64,000 nucleotides of DNA from assembly GCA_950295325.1 (NCBI GenBank), contig OX485804.1, forward strand, positions 24,862,001 to 24,926,000. The letters are read 5' to 3'. Positions 46,375-59,055 of the stretch are shown piece after piece. The stretch comes from Polytrichum commune (taxonomy: Eukaryota; Streptophyta; Polytrichopsida; Polytrichales; Polytrichaceae). The notes below the pieces were generated by a model, which searched no databases, was not told where the DNA came from, and saw only the letters and a program-made list of their open reading frames with translations. The first letter of the stretch is position 1; each line of letters begins with the position of its first letter. Both the position numbers and the translations under genes were made by a program.

Positions 46375-46825
46375 GGGCAAGCCCAGTCGCCCTGCACCTG
46401 CATCTGCATCTGCTCTTTATCATCCGTTATGCGGATGCAGATGCAGGTGTAGGCCCCAGTGGTCCCGCATAACTATAACCTTGGATGAAAAACTCTGCAA
46501 GGTGGGGCGCCCTCCCTGCATAACATCAACTTATGCAGGGAGGTTGCTATCAATATAAGTCAAACATCATTATGCAACCTCGCCAGATAAGACAAGGTGT
46601 TTGAATGAAGTTTGCAGGCCTTTCGTAGCTACAGGGGTAGATAGGGTTTAGTAATTCTCCACCTGCTACTGATTGCGAACTAACTTTAGTCTATATGTGG
46701 GAATGCAAGCCCACAAAGTTCGGCATGAGTGGCAGACTCACCTGCATCTGCATCTGCAAACCTGACAGAGGCCACTTTCTGTTTCCGGATGCGGATGCAG
46801 ATGCAGGCAGTGACTGGGCTTGCTC
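46375..46825. mobile_element. PIF/Harbinger-type MITE with two internal hairpins (family G)
   Basis: A 451-bp element: GGGCAAGCCCAGTC at the left and GACTGGGCTTGCTC at the right. It is flanked by a perfect TTA duplication (46372-46374, 46826-46828). Just inside each end is a separate hairpin made of 'cacctgcatctgcatctgc' paired with 'gcggatgcagatgcaggtg' (46396-46450) or a close variant (46740-46808). The centre (46451-46739) is non-coding. Unrelated in sequence to family A, but the same superfamily by TIR and target site. Confidence 0.85.
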
Positions 46826-46828
46826 TTA

Positions 46829-49800
46829 TGATGTTAGTAGAATCTCCTCGAACCTACATGCATAGCAGAAGATGAGTGCACCCATTGTGCACACTTTGAA
46901 TGACTCAGCATATGTTGGGGTTTGATAACAAAATGAGAGATTATATCAACACATTTGCACATCCAAATGAGAAACATGAGAGTGAAGCTCATCGTTTTTG
47001 CAATCAAGGTGAATATTTCAAAGTCACTCAAGTGAAACTCATAGGTGGTTTAAGGTGGTTTCTTAAGGATATTTACATCTCATACTTAGATACCTATGTG
47101 CCTCATACTATGCTTGAAAGCATCAATGGTCATTGTCCACATGAGGTGTATGCACCTTAGCTCCAAAGGGGTTTTTATTCATTCTTGTTGAATTTCATTC
47201 TATTTTGGAGTATTCCATATTGACGTATCAAATATCCCTATACTAATTGTGGAAACTATAAGACCAGCTTATCGTTTTTAATATACAATCTAAACATTTT
47301 GAATTTTGTTTCAAACATTTATCTCGAAGAAACATTAATAAAACTCCTTAAAGACATGTCTTTCCTTGTGAAAGCCAACCCATGTCCCCGCATCCACATC
47401 CTCAAATGAGGTTTCTAAAATGAAGCACTTGCTTTGCATGACAAAAGTTGGAGAACGTTCATAGATGCGTTGCATTCCATGATGTTTTGTTGCAACGGTG
47501 ATCCCGGGTCCTCAAATCTACAAGCATTTTGAGAGTTTAAGGATTTTCCGCCCACCGATTTTGATGCCATGGATTATCATCGTAGATGCCCAATCATTCA
47601 TGGTGCCCGTTGCCCAATAAACAACATGTTTGCTTCGAGTCTAGTTAGCTAGGCAATGCCAACGAGGACACAACTCTACTTTGTTAGTACTAGGTGGTTC
47701 CAACTTAAAAGGGGAAGTAGCCCTTTGGCAAAGAAACTCTCCATTCACGCTTGCTTCTCTACAAAGCCAATGTTTGTATCTATTCATTTTGTTAAGGTAG
47801 ATGAGACTAATTCAATTAGTTTCCTTAATCAAACATTTATATTTGGTTTTTAATTAGTAGTATGGTCACTCTAATACGGTCAGTGAGTAATATATGGTGA
47901 TTTAGTCCCTGCCCTAGTGATAGTTGGATTATTCACCTTCACAAAAATCAAACTACACCCACCATCCTACGTAATTTGAAGTGTTGTCCAACAAGCTATA
48001 ACATGCTTTATTTTTGTAAGCAAGAGGAGGCACCTTGGACAAACCAAGAGGTGCCATGTGGCTGTGAGGTGCCAACCAACTCGTATTGTGGGTATTTTAT
48101 AACAAAAAACTAATGTAATGACATTTTATCTTACCCGTGACCACTTTAGAGACGTGACACAAGCAATATTGGCATTAAACTTGGTTTTCGTTGGCAAATG
48201 ACCCATGTAGAATATGCTAAATGATGTCGTCCACTTGCACAACATTGAACGATGAAAGACTCCCCCCCCCATAACACCAAATTGGGAAGCAAAGAATCTT
48301 TGATACCAAAGCCTATATCAACACCTTCCTCAACACAAATTTCAACGATTTCAGATTCTTCTTATTCACAATCGCTGCCATGCTCGAACTTCTAATGTTT
48401 GAATCCATCGGTTGGATGATTCCACATAGATGGAAGGCTCCACAATAACCTCATCTACCTTAGAGCATACACAAACATTGTCATTCCAAAGACATGTAAC
48501 CTAGTACTCTATATTACAAGGTTTCTTTAAACAATGTAGTTGCCGATGCGTTATCATTATCACCGATCAAAGTCGTTTTCTCGTCTTGAAACTTCTCTAT
48601 CCCTGCAATTATGCAAGATGCATGGGGACGAATTTCAACTCCTATGTAAGGGAATCAATTGTCATCATCTCACAACCTCGTACCAAATAAAATACTAGCT
48701 TCAAATTTTCCTATGTATATTGTGCCTTGTGTATTACAAGTTTTAACTTAAATTACGTAGGTGCTCATGTAGAGTAAACAGGTGGAACATAGGAAGGCGC
48801 AACTCTCCTCTAAACTACAGTTACCTAAATTGAAAGTCCTAGATGTCAGAGATTTTCTACTGCTAGTTGATCGAGAGGTATTAGAAGAGATTAGTCAAAT
48901 GGTCTTCAATTGTGAAGGGTTAAGGTTGGGGCACCTATTACCGATAAAATAAGAGAGTTTGCATCTGTTTGGGAGGAGTAATATCGGGGATTCTTTTTTT
49001 CTTGCAAAGAGAAACATATTCTAAGGAGAATATAAATTTTTCATTTTTATTGCATGAATATGGAAATTGTTATAAATTTTGAAGCGGTAAACTTTAGGGT
49101 AACACAAAATCAATCTATAGGTTAACCCATAACCACTTATCTAAATTCTAACACTTGGCTACAATAGTTGTCAAAACCCTTACGAGGGTAATCGATCACA
49201 AACCAACAACACATAAACCTTAACTCCATTTGCCTACAAACTATAGATCTCATCCACGTGGGGCATTACATGACCCTAGTGTGCATTTATATGGACACAA
49301 CTGACTATGGATGCCTCAACCTTAAGTACAAGTGAGTTAATGCACATTTCAAGGTAAGGAGGATTCACTCATCCATCCGACTTTGTCAAGGACGAGGTGC
49401 TTAAAAAACATGCATATGAAGGGAACACCAAACTAAAGAGTATGGAGAGCACAGTAGTTGAGCATTTAAAAAAATGGAACAATGTGTTGGAATCCACCAA
49501 CACCCGCAATTGATCACAAAACAACATGGAAGAGTGTTGGTCTCATGGATGGGTACTATGTTGTTGGAGTCACTACTATGATCATACATCGTCTCGAAGG
49601 AGGGTAGCTCATATTGTGTTACTAATGGCAATATCCCCCAACGCACATTCCCAAACTTTAGCAAAATGCCATCAAGGGCTTTGGTCAAGGTCATGTGACT
49701 TCCTAAGCTTGCCGGTGTGTTTGAACACTAAGTAGTCGCGGTGGTCATGTTTTCATATTATTGTTTCAACACGACATTATAATTATGATAGCAAATGTTT

Positions 49801-50015
49801 TGATCCTATAATGGTCAAACTCAAATGTATTTTAATTATATTATAATAAAATTCAATATTTGATTGTTATTGTTTTCGGAATTCATGGTATTGGGTTTTA
49901 TTCACTGACATGGCCATGGGAGTTTCCCAATTATCTTCTTATTGCTCACAAGCTATTAGTTATCACTCATAAGTTACCGCTTGACACTCATCGCTCATGT
50001 CTTAGCTTTCCATAC
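46829..50015. other. Intergenic, no gene seen
   Basis: Holds a weak fragment of family C at 47817-47865 ('ccttaatcaaacatttatat') and a C9 tract at 48262-48270. The longest frames (97 codons at 49401-49694, 86 codons at 46900-47160) have no recognisable domain. Confidence 0.5.
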
Positions 50016-50200
50016 TATATATTTATATATTTATATATTTATATATTTATATATTTATATATTTATATATTTATATATTTATATATTTATATATTTATAT
50101 ATTTATATATTTATATATTTATATATTTATATATTTATATATTTATATATTTATATATTTATATATTTATATATTTATATATTTATATATTTATATATTT
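50016..50200. repeat. 8-bp satellite (ATATTTAT)n
   Basis: About 23 near-perfect copies of an 8-bp unit. It opens long artificial frames reading repeated IYIFIYLY, which should not be called genes. Confidence 0.97.
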
Positions 50201-51235
50201 TCTTGTCAATATCTACGAGGGGTAAGCCCCTTTGTTATTCCTTTGCCAACAAATGATTTATAAACGTTGTTGCTCTAATCAAGAAGGTCTTGATCTATGC
50301 CACAAGGGAATTGTATTTGTTGAGGTTCATATAATACTACCGTTTTAGTGTTTTGTGATTTACCTGTACATGAGTAGGTTTCATTCTCCATATTTCCTTA
50401 CTTTGAAAATTTTGTCTTATTTTTTATTTGATGAAATATAAAAATTATGTCAAATAGATATAAGATCACCATTAGATACTTGAAAACCAAGAATGTTGAC
50501 CAATTTATAATTGACACAACTTTTCTTGTGACTTATGAGTTGCCGTGCTTAAAAAATAGTTAAACAGAAATTAAGACGAAGCAGAATAACATCCAATCTT
50601 TGTTCTATATAGAATAACAAAATGGCAATTGTGCAAGATAGTGGAATTGACTTTTGATTAGTTTCTATAGCATTGTTACTTGGTACCAAGCCAAAGTGAC
50701 CCTTGTGTTTATCACAATGTTGGATATACACTTCACACCATATTTGGGATATGGGTGGATGGCCTCATATCCTCTACTCGACATTGATCGATTGATGTCA
50801 TTGTGGCATACTTGGAGATTACTTTCAAAGTAGTTCAAGGCAACATCAATTGCATCGCATGGTTCCAACCAGAGAGAGAGACACACACAATTCACCTTGA
50901 TCATAGTTGTGAGCTCATATGTGAATCCGAGTCAAGTTAAATGAATAAGGCGGTTCCATATCAAACAAAATGTAATTCAACATTCGATCTTTAAATTAAC
51001 ATTAAACAAGATATATCAATAATGTTGGAACTCGCTTTGGCATGCAAGATGCTCATCCAATTTACTCCCTTGCCAAGGCCAACAAATGCTTATTCGATTA
51101 GAGTGTGCCGGACTAGATCAATGAACGATATCCTCAAACATTAAGATGTCTATTACACATCACAATTTGCATGCGACATGACCTCACATACTTACTGATA
51201 CCTTGGCCACATTGGGCCGCCCATCCAGCCCCCAG
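50201..51235. other. Intergenic, no gene seen
   Basis: Minus-strand frames of 60-79 codons at 50549-50904 show no known motif. Confidence 0.5.
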
Positions 51236-51398
51236 CCAACCCGGATGGTGCGGAGCCCCTCTGTTGTTGGGGTTGCCCATCCAGGGCGGATGGGACAAGT
51301 TCCAAATAGCACCAGCTAGTTGGCTTGTGGGGAGCTTGTGTCATCTGCCCTAGATGAGCAACCCCAACAGCGGAGGGGCTTCGCACCAGCCGGATGGC
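51236..51398. repeat. Family K long hairpin, ~70-bp arms
   Basis: Arms 51236-51304 and 51330-51398 are inverted copies with scattered differences (for example 'gcggagcccctctgttgttg' against the complement of 'caacagcggaggggcttcgc'). Much more GC-rich than its surroundings. A half copy lies at 27468-27580. Non-coding; overlapping frames on both strands are a by-product of the palindrome. Confidence 0.7.
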
Positions 51399-51536
51399 CG
51401 AACCGGTGTGGCCCCCATACGAGCAAGGTGGCTAACTTCCAAACACAACCCCGCAAAGTGAAAAACATTTTCAAGTACCTAAAAGCTATTCCTACACTTG
51501 GTATAATATATGTCAATTTCTTTATGAAGTTACTCA
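51399..51536. other. Short spacer between family K hairpin and family A copy A5
   Basis: Nothing recognised beyond the GC-rich tail of family K (to about 51425). Confidence 0.4.
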
Positions 51537-52014
51537 AACCCACTTCACACGCGAGACTGAAAGCACTCTCATTGGTGGAAAAGGCAGAGCCAGTCCAAGT
51601 TTGCTTCAGACTATGCTTGAGGAACCAACAGAGTATGTGAATGCAAGATATATGCAAAGTCTACGTGGATTTTTTCATGGCATTGAATGAATCATATTCA
51701 TGGTCACTTGGATTATTTTTAAAAACCAACTCTCGGAGGTAGGCCTAGCACAAAACCGGGAGGCCATGCCACTTTGAACGCTCACAACCGTTGAATCATT
51801 TTATTTATTATCATGTGTGAGAACATGCATGAATAGAAAGTCATTGAAATAGCATTCGGTTGAGGATTCGGTCACATATGACTTCACACTACACTTGAAG
51901 AACTGTGACCACACTACATGATGTTGGAGGTGTGTTGGGACGGCCTTTGGACACTTACTTTTAAGCTCTCACAATTTCATGGTCACGGCTCTTGGCTCGT
52001 GTGTGAAGTGGCCC
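51537..52014 (-). mobile_element. Family A MITE, copy A5
   Basis: About 478 bp in reverse orientation, flanked by TCA on both sides (51534-51536 and 52015-52017). The left TIR has mutated in its first bases and about 25 bp just inside it are missing. The right end reads CTCGTGTGTGAAGTGGCCC. Confidence 0.8.
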
Positions 52015-52352
52015 TCAAATGCTTTGGTGATGACATGGACAGCTGCATTTATCTAGAACATGATACTGCTTTCTTCTTGCTGGTGGTGGTGGTGGAGGTG
52101 TGGTATCATCCTTTGGGCCATGAGAAAACGGAGTAGCATTGCCATGGGCAAAACTTCCTAAGAGGTGGATCCTCATTGACCTTCACTTTCCTCTCCTCAA
52201 ACCACTTCCCGTTCTCTGTGACAATTAGGGTTCGATTCAACTTGTCACACCCCCGTTTATCATAAATACACTAAAATACATGGATTTCAAATACTTCTTT
52301 GTTTGAGACCTTTGGAAACCAAAGTTCTAGACTATTAGTTCATCCATATTTA
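52015..52352. other. Intergenic, no gene seen
   Basis: A GTG-trinucleotide patch near 52081-52100. Nothing else. Confidence 0.5.
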
Positions 52353-52476
52353 CTAGTGCGGGCCACCAGTGAACAGTTCCTACCAGCAAGGGTCACTTTT
52401 AGAGTTGATTTAGCCACTGAGAGCCGTTGGATGTAACCAGTGATGGTAGGAACTATTCATTGGTGGCCCGCACCAG
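52353..52476. mobile_element. Short TA-flanked MITE (Tc1/mariner type)
   Basis: A 124-bp element with 28- to 35-bp inverted ends: CTAGTGCGGGCCACCAGTG at the left, CATTGGTGGCCCGCACCAG at the right. It is bounded by TA on both sides (52351-52352, 52477-52478). TA duplication points to Tc1/mariner. The TIR sequence differs from Stowaway CTCCCTC and from anything visible around the Tc1-like fossil at 62 kb. Confidence 0.75.
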
Positions 52477-52569
52477 TAAGTGTGGGTGAGTTGTATGTTG
52501 CAGTCTATAGTTATTCGTAAAGTAAAGCAGATGAACCCGTGAATTTAATCCCAAATCACGAGTTTATGT

Positions 52570-52945
52570 GAAGTAATGCAAAGTCACCCAAGTTTCCTCA
52601 ATGCTTATATTATTATACACAAAGAATGGTATCAGGCTATAAAAAACATTTCTCTAACTTGTCTTCTTAGGATGGGTGAGCCAAACTAAGCCTTGCATTA
52701 GCCGGTTTGATATTTAGGACAACGGATCTCAAGCGCATATCCTATTTTAGATCCTCAATTCTCTCAAAGTTTGAGTAGTGGAAAAAAAACCAAAAAATTC
52801 ACCCAACTTTTAGAATAAGTTCCAATACACGAAGTGCTAACGAGCTCTTAATAATAATAAAATTTCTCAAAGAAAGGCCACGGTGTCATTCCTCTTTTTG
52901 AGGGACTTTATGGATAACTCTACTACGTCCCAAATATTGCACAAT
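52570..52945. repeat. Dispersed repeat family D, copy 2
   Basis: Partner of 33095-33460 in the same orientation, sharing 'ttgcatta', 'tattttagatcct', 'aacttttagaataagtt' (compare 'aactttctgagttagg') and 'gactttatggataactcta'. Confidence 0.6.
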
Positions 52946-54908
52946 AATTTTACAAAACCTCTTGCTCGTGATAGCTTCTAGCATCTTTGTACGATGATTG
53001 GAATGATTGGCCTCTCCTCCGAGTGAGTGGGAGTCTTAGTTTTAGTACAACATTCAAGAGTAGATGACCATGGTTTGGGAGATTTTTGAGCCCAACCAGC
53101 TAAAATCCGCCCCTTCACAACTTCTACTGATTTCTTTTCAAGATTTGACCAATTGCAAACTTGTTGCCATTAATTCGGACTGGCCTATATATATATATAT
53201 AAATTGTTCTCAAGTGCTAGCTAATTTCCTCTTCATTGTAATGACAACCGGCCAAAAAGTTGGGCATTGATGAGTAAGCCAGTTCCCAATGTAGCAAAAT
53301 TATATCTACAAACAATATACACCATTCAACAACAACGTCCAAAGAACATATCAACATACAACAATAATATGTAATGATATCAACATCCAACAATAATGAT
53401 CAACAATTTATCCATAGCATGAGTTGAACTTGAAATAACCCATCAACCGGTTGATGGCCACGGATTTACTCTTCTATCATACCTAAGTCTTAAAACCTCA
53501 TATTAGATTTGAGGCCACATCATGATAAAAGAGTAACCTAACATACCATACTATATACAAAAATGAAATTCATCAACTGTTAGAGTCAAAATCAACAATA
53601 TCATCTTCACCTTCAGAGGGAAACCCCCTAAAAGGTATCTCTGTGGATGTAGAAACAACCATCTAAACTTTGTAGAGTTCCTTCATAAAGCTATGGCTTT
53701 CATTAGTATGTTATCAAGATCACCACAAAAATATGTCATAGACACACGCATAATACATTCTAAACGCTAGCCGTCAACAATGAAATGCAACAACTATATC
53801 TTTGTTGGAGGTCGACCATTTAATTGCATTCAAGCAACATCAATAAAGAGGTTCATCTCGATTTTTAACATTCTCTTAAATAAATACTCACAATTCCTTC
53901 ACCTTTATTTAAAAGATTACATGTTGATATTCTTGGTTTATTGTTATGGGGTTTGAGAGGGAGGGGTCTTCATAGCAAGTAAGAATTTTGGGGAATTTTG
54001 GGGTTGTTTTGTCATTTTTTCTACAGCCCCGTGAGTTTCTACACTATCCGTCACATAAAGATTGTGTGGGTGAAACATTCCATCACTTAATCACCAACGG
54101 TATGTTGTGAAACCACCAATTTATTTTTTGAAATATGTTTTCAAGGGTTTTGTCCCATGTTTGCCTTAGAGTTGGACTTTGTCGCGACCCATCCAAAGAC
54201 GACAATCAAGAGATTTCAACTCAATAGAGATATTCTTAAAATGATGGGGAACAACCATCCGGTGTTGAATGTGCATTTTATCTTTGGGGTATTAGTCAAA
54301 AACTCTCTAATTCCAACAAATAGCAATGACATAGACATGTTGGGATCACAAACATTGTAGCTCCCAAGAAGTTCCCAAACAAAGTTTACATGTTCCCCCA
54401 AATCAGATCAAACTCAAGACCAAAGCATGTTGAGCCCAAGAATAGAAGGGCAAAACTCTATGAATATGTATGTATTTATAGGTCTTAACACAGGAGAGGC
54501 AAGCTAGATATACACTGATAAAAGTGCCTATAAAACCCGGGATTGTTTGTGTTTCACCCTCTATACGAGCTTTGAAGATACTTATATTGAGTAATATATG
54601 TGCATAGATAGATCCCACTACATTGAAATGTTTAGTTGAGCGTGGATCGTGGGAAAATATTGTGGAATGGGATGTAATGTGGGAATCTTGTAGGTGAAGA
54701 AACAATGTCTTCAAACCCCCACAAATCCTTAGTAATATTGCGATCAACACTACCATAAAAATGGGTCATATTAGGTGTAAAACAATCACTATTTTGCCAA
54801 CAAGAGTATCATGTGTCATCGTATCATTCATTGGAACCTCTCAAAGATGACATGAAATGAGTTTATGGAAAGACATGTTCGATAAGACATATAGCATGCG
54901 GTATTTAT
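52946..54908. other. Intergenic, no gene seen
   Basis: AT microsatellite at 53187-53202; CAACAA-rich stretch at 53310-53410. Frames of 61-117 codons at 54157-54756 resemble nothing known. Confidence 0.5.
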
Positions 54909-55402
54909 GGCCACTTTGCACTAGGGCTTGATGGCCCTTGAACCGTGATCTACAATTCATGTCATTGGTTGAGAAGTCAGAGACGGCCAAAATTCAGTTT
55001 ACACTAGATCCCGAGGGAAAAGAAATTTGAATGGATAAACAAATCTAAATGGCGTCATATATGGCACCTAGTTGATAATATTCTATGGTATCATGGACAT
55101 TGCGTTAGGCCCATCACAAAGAGGTTAGTCTAACGCAAATTTTAGGACCATGGCAAACAATAAAACTATCATTGGCTTCTAGAAGTTTTATATTGTCATG
55201 TAGGAGGTCTAATTGCTATTTTAGGATTTTCCTTAAAATATGTTGCGGTGCCTCAACACGGTCCGCTTTCACTTTACACTAAGCTTGAGGACCCATCAAT
55301 TGTAAGATTGGATTTCTATTTCCCACGGTACAACCTTTGAATATTTTCAAGGGCCCTTAGATTTTCATGTTCACGACTCTTGGTCTATGTGTAAAGCGGC
55401 CT
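54909..55402 (-). mobile_element. Family A MITE, old degenerate copy A6
   Basis: About 494 bp. Begins 'ggccactttgcac' and ends 'tgtgtaaagcggcc', with internal landmarks of family A at the right spacing ('aagcttgaggaccc', 'cacgactcttgg'). Far more diverged than A1-A5, so it marks an earlier burst or a sister family. Confidence 0.6.
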
Positions 55403-55704
55403 TTCGTATACTAATGAATTTTTGGTCCTAATACGAAGTATTTTGACTATCTTATTGATTCCTTATTATTGGTGGCGGTCAAAGGAAGCAGAAATGCCAA
55501 ATATAGCTACTACGTCCTTTAGAAGTACCTACTAACTTATTATTACCAACTTTCAAGCTTGCTTTGACAACAACTGTGTTGACAAAACATGCTTATAATA
55601 AATCAGATAAGTAGGATATGGGTGATGGAGTTTAAAACCAAACTACTTTCTAGGACAAGAAAGTAAAAGTCCTCTATCCAAAGTGATTGATTTGGGCCAA
55701 TAAA
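55403..55704. other. Intergenic, no gene seen
   Basis: No gene or repeat recognised. Confidence 0.5.
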
Positions 55705-56083
55705 TAACTCCACTAAATATGACATTTAGTGTCAGCAGTTCTAATTGTCTTTCACAATACTAATTGTAAACTGCAGTGTAGTGTCACCGACTCTAAATGT
55801 GAACCCAACATTACTAGCCATCCCTTGTAGACATTTTGGTGGATTATAGATTTACAATGTTGCAATAACTATCACTTACCGAGTGATTTTTCATTCAAAT
55901 TTCAATCCTCGATGACAATCTTTCATCACAAGTTTCTAACAAGAGAAGGATGGTTTTTTGGCCAATGGATAAACTCATCCATTCATCCATGACAATTTTT
56001 GCTCGCTCATTCATAAGAAGTGTCCTCCGAAAAGTTACCATAGTGACATAAAATACCATATGACACTAAATATCATATGTAGT
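55705..56083 (+). mobile_element. Family B MITE-like element, copy B5
   Basis: About 379 bp from 'actaaatatgaca' to 'actaaatatcatat'. Same orientation and block order as B2: 'agtgtcaccgactctaaatg', 'gatttacaatgttgcaa', 'agtgatttttcat', and 'aaaagttaccatagtgac'. Confidence 0.7.
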
Positions 56084-57299
56084 CTACTTACGCCACGCCA
56101 CCTCCACGTAGGGTCCACTTTAAACTATGGACACAAGGAAAGCTCACGGAATCTAGCGTCAATAACTTACTCCCATGCATACTTGACTCCTCCATTGGCC
56201 CCAACATTGACCTCAAATGGTGCAAGAGTTATTAGGTAGTAGCTAGCCTCCCTTTCCTTTGCCTAGCCTAGCCAAAGATTTACAAAACACGGCATTGTGT
56301 TCTTTAATGAACTTTGGAGTCCAGGTGTAAGGAGTCCAAAGTTGAAGGCAACTTAAAGAGCTTGGCAAATGAGCGGCCACTCCGGGCTAGGATTGACCCA
56401 ATGAAAGTGGGCTAATGCTTGAAGATGGATTTGAGTACTTTGATTGGCAAATTCAAGTTCCACTTTGAGAAGATGGAGGTAAAGACCTTATCATGGGAGA
56501 TCCCGGTTCGCTCATATCCCATTGGAAGGCTTTACCCCTCTGCGAATGATACATGAAGTTTCCGTACTTGTAAACACAAATGAGATGACATATAATCTGC
56601 CATCTAGGGCTAGAGCTTTGTGGAGAACTCATTCATTGGGAGGGTGAAAAACACAACAAAGTACTATGTAGCTTGTGATATGCTATGCTTATTTAATTTG
56701 ACTCCAAAAATGGCATCAAAGACCATGAATTCGTTCAGCTAGGTCCATTTGAAATAGTCAATCTTCAACCCTTGGGGTTTTCCTTTTTTGTTTCATGTTG
56801 TATTGCTTTCAGCCACAATGGTTGAATTTGCCCCAGTACCATGAGGCCCAAGCCATCATCCTAGGGTTCCAACCATTCCATTGAGAATGGATGCATCCGA
56901 TTTATTGAAAAGGTTTGGGTTGGGAAATCGCATAGTTTTGACTAGATGTTTAATAGAAACTTGAACCAATAATGCAACATTGCAAAAAGATATTAAAACT
57001 CAAAAACCCTTACCGTAAAGGCACTAGTTTACATTTTATGGCATTTCTATGCATTAATTTGTGTGAATCCCCTACAAATATTAAAGTCAAATTGTACTCG
57101 GTCTATGAGATTGAAACCATACTTAGCACAATCTTCTTCACAGAGGAGATGAAAATACCGTCACATGTGACAAATGTGCTACATTTATGTGGCATTTGTA
57201 TGGTATGTACTTGACCCTTCTCACGCATGCCTCACCACAATCCAAGATATCATAGATTCCATCCGCATTTGAATCATGTCCCAAATGACCTTTAAGCTC
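56084..57299. other. Intergenic, no gene seen
   Basis: Short frames only (80 codons at 56972-57214). No repeat recognised. Confidence 0.5.
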
Positions 57300-58600
57300 C
57301 AATGTGGAAAATGCTCAGCCAATTAGGACTTGCCCATTCCCAAAAAAATCTTTTGCTAAACACACCACAAATGTAATACCCTTTGCATACCCCTTGCCCC
57401 CACAAACACAATACCCGCACCCTCTTCCCCCAATACCGATTTACCCCGGCCCAACCCCACCACCCACCTACACCCTCGTCGCTAGACACAACCCCCACAC
57501 CACCACACCACCACACCCCCATCGACCCCCCTCCACAACTCTGCCCCACCAGCCCCCCAACCCGATGACCCTTATTCACAAGCACATATCATAGATGCCA
57601 TTCGTAATGTCCGAATTGACTACAAACCAAACTCCAATGGAATTACAGAATCAAAACATATGTACCTATGTCATTGGAAAGGATACCATATTTGACATAC
57701 ATATGAGAACCGAAAGAATACCATTTTGGCTCACACGATGATTGTGACCCAACCCACAACATCCACCTCCTCACCCAACACTACACCCAAACCACACACG
57801 ACCACCTACACAAAATACACCAAAGACACCACTTCTTTGAAAAACCAATACATCTACCACACATCCACCTCCACGCAACATAATGGAATCCCGGCACGGA
57901 TATAAACACCACAACACCCACCCTCCACATCTCTCCTCCAATAGCACGCCTCCACACACCCATAAGCTCCACCCACCATGAATACTCCATCACACACATC
58001 CAATGCCTTTGGAACCATTACCAACAACATTATAACTCCACACTCATTCCAACACTCGACCCCCCACCCTAGGACTTCATAACTGAATTAACATGGCTCA
58101 CTCAAAGATACATATCCGACCTACCACCATGCCTCCCTACCAACCCTACTATACTCAAACATGCCCTTGCCCACACACTATTCCCACCTTCATACTAGCA
58201 TTCCTCATAGACTTGTTCTCACTCACACACTTGTAGCTACTTTAATCCACTCACATGTCCCACCGAACTCCACAACTACCACTCCCCCCACCCATGAGAC
58301 TCAATATTTGGATCCCATGGCAATAACAACTCCACCCACTGCGCAAAGAGAGGCCTAGCCCACCCACCAATTGCCCAAGCTGTAGTAGAGCACCACATTG
58401 GGCCAAAATGGCGACACACATAGACCTTGAGGCCCTCACCATTCTCATCATACCACAAAAAGATTGGTATAACAAACAACACCCCCTTCACCAGCCTTCA
58501 CCTAGAGACCCAAGTACTCGCACACCTCGATTTACACCTGTGAGGCCAAATCCACCACCCTTAAGCGTCCTAGTCCGGGTGATGACTTTGAGAATCACAT
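57300..58600 (+). mobile_element. C/A-rich retroelement fossil, possibly LINE ORF1 region
   Basis: The plus strand is extremely poor in G and rich in C and A, the same bias as the RNase H-bearing fragment at 60961-61925. Broken frames are rich in Pro, Thr and His. One frame at 58372-58407 reads CPSCSRAPHWAK, the core of a CCHC-type zinc knuckle as found in ORF1 or Gag-like proteins. The element is broken and lacks any recognisable enzyme domain. Assignment to the same LINE as 60961-61925 rests on base bias and proximity only. Confidence 0.45.
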
Positions 58601-59055
58601 TCATCTATTACAACATTGAACCATGTGCAAGGTGATTTTCATGTCCAAATGAACATGTATTGTTTCACTCATTTTTCTTTATTAATGTTGGCCTCTTGGC
58701 TTGTGCTAGAGTTGGCTTTCTCAAGAGTCCAACCCGCGGCTTTAGCCGCACATGCCCTTACGGACATTCCCCTCACTCTTTTGAGCTTCGCCTCATTTTT
58801 CTTGCCATTGCAAGAGTCCTTCACATTCTCCATTAATAATGCAATTAAGTTATTTTTAACGATAGGTGCAAGTGTTGAAAAACACTTTACTCTATAGTCA
58901 ATGTTACATTCAACCATATGAGGTTCCACACACCATGCCTATCCTATTAAGCTTAAAACTTGTCTAAGAACTATTTTAGTCTACTATTGTCTAACATCCT
59001 ATTGGGTGGTTAGTGGTTCCCTCTACACAACATTAATATTAATTTGCTAAACCAC
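58601..59055. other. Intergenic, no gene seen
   Basis: Overlapping 93-codon (+) and 86-codon (-) frames at 58616-58929; neither shows a known domain. Confidence 0.45.

Noticed and set aside
49860-50256. Membrane-protein-like frames (repeated IYIFIYLY)
   Set aside because: They are produced entirely by the 8-bp ATATTTAT satellite, in which any frame without a stop stays open.
57304-57594. Proline/threonine-rich protein gene
   Set aside because: Low-complexity C/A-rich sequence open in both strands at once; it fits a retroelement fossil better than a gene.
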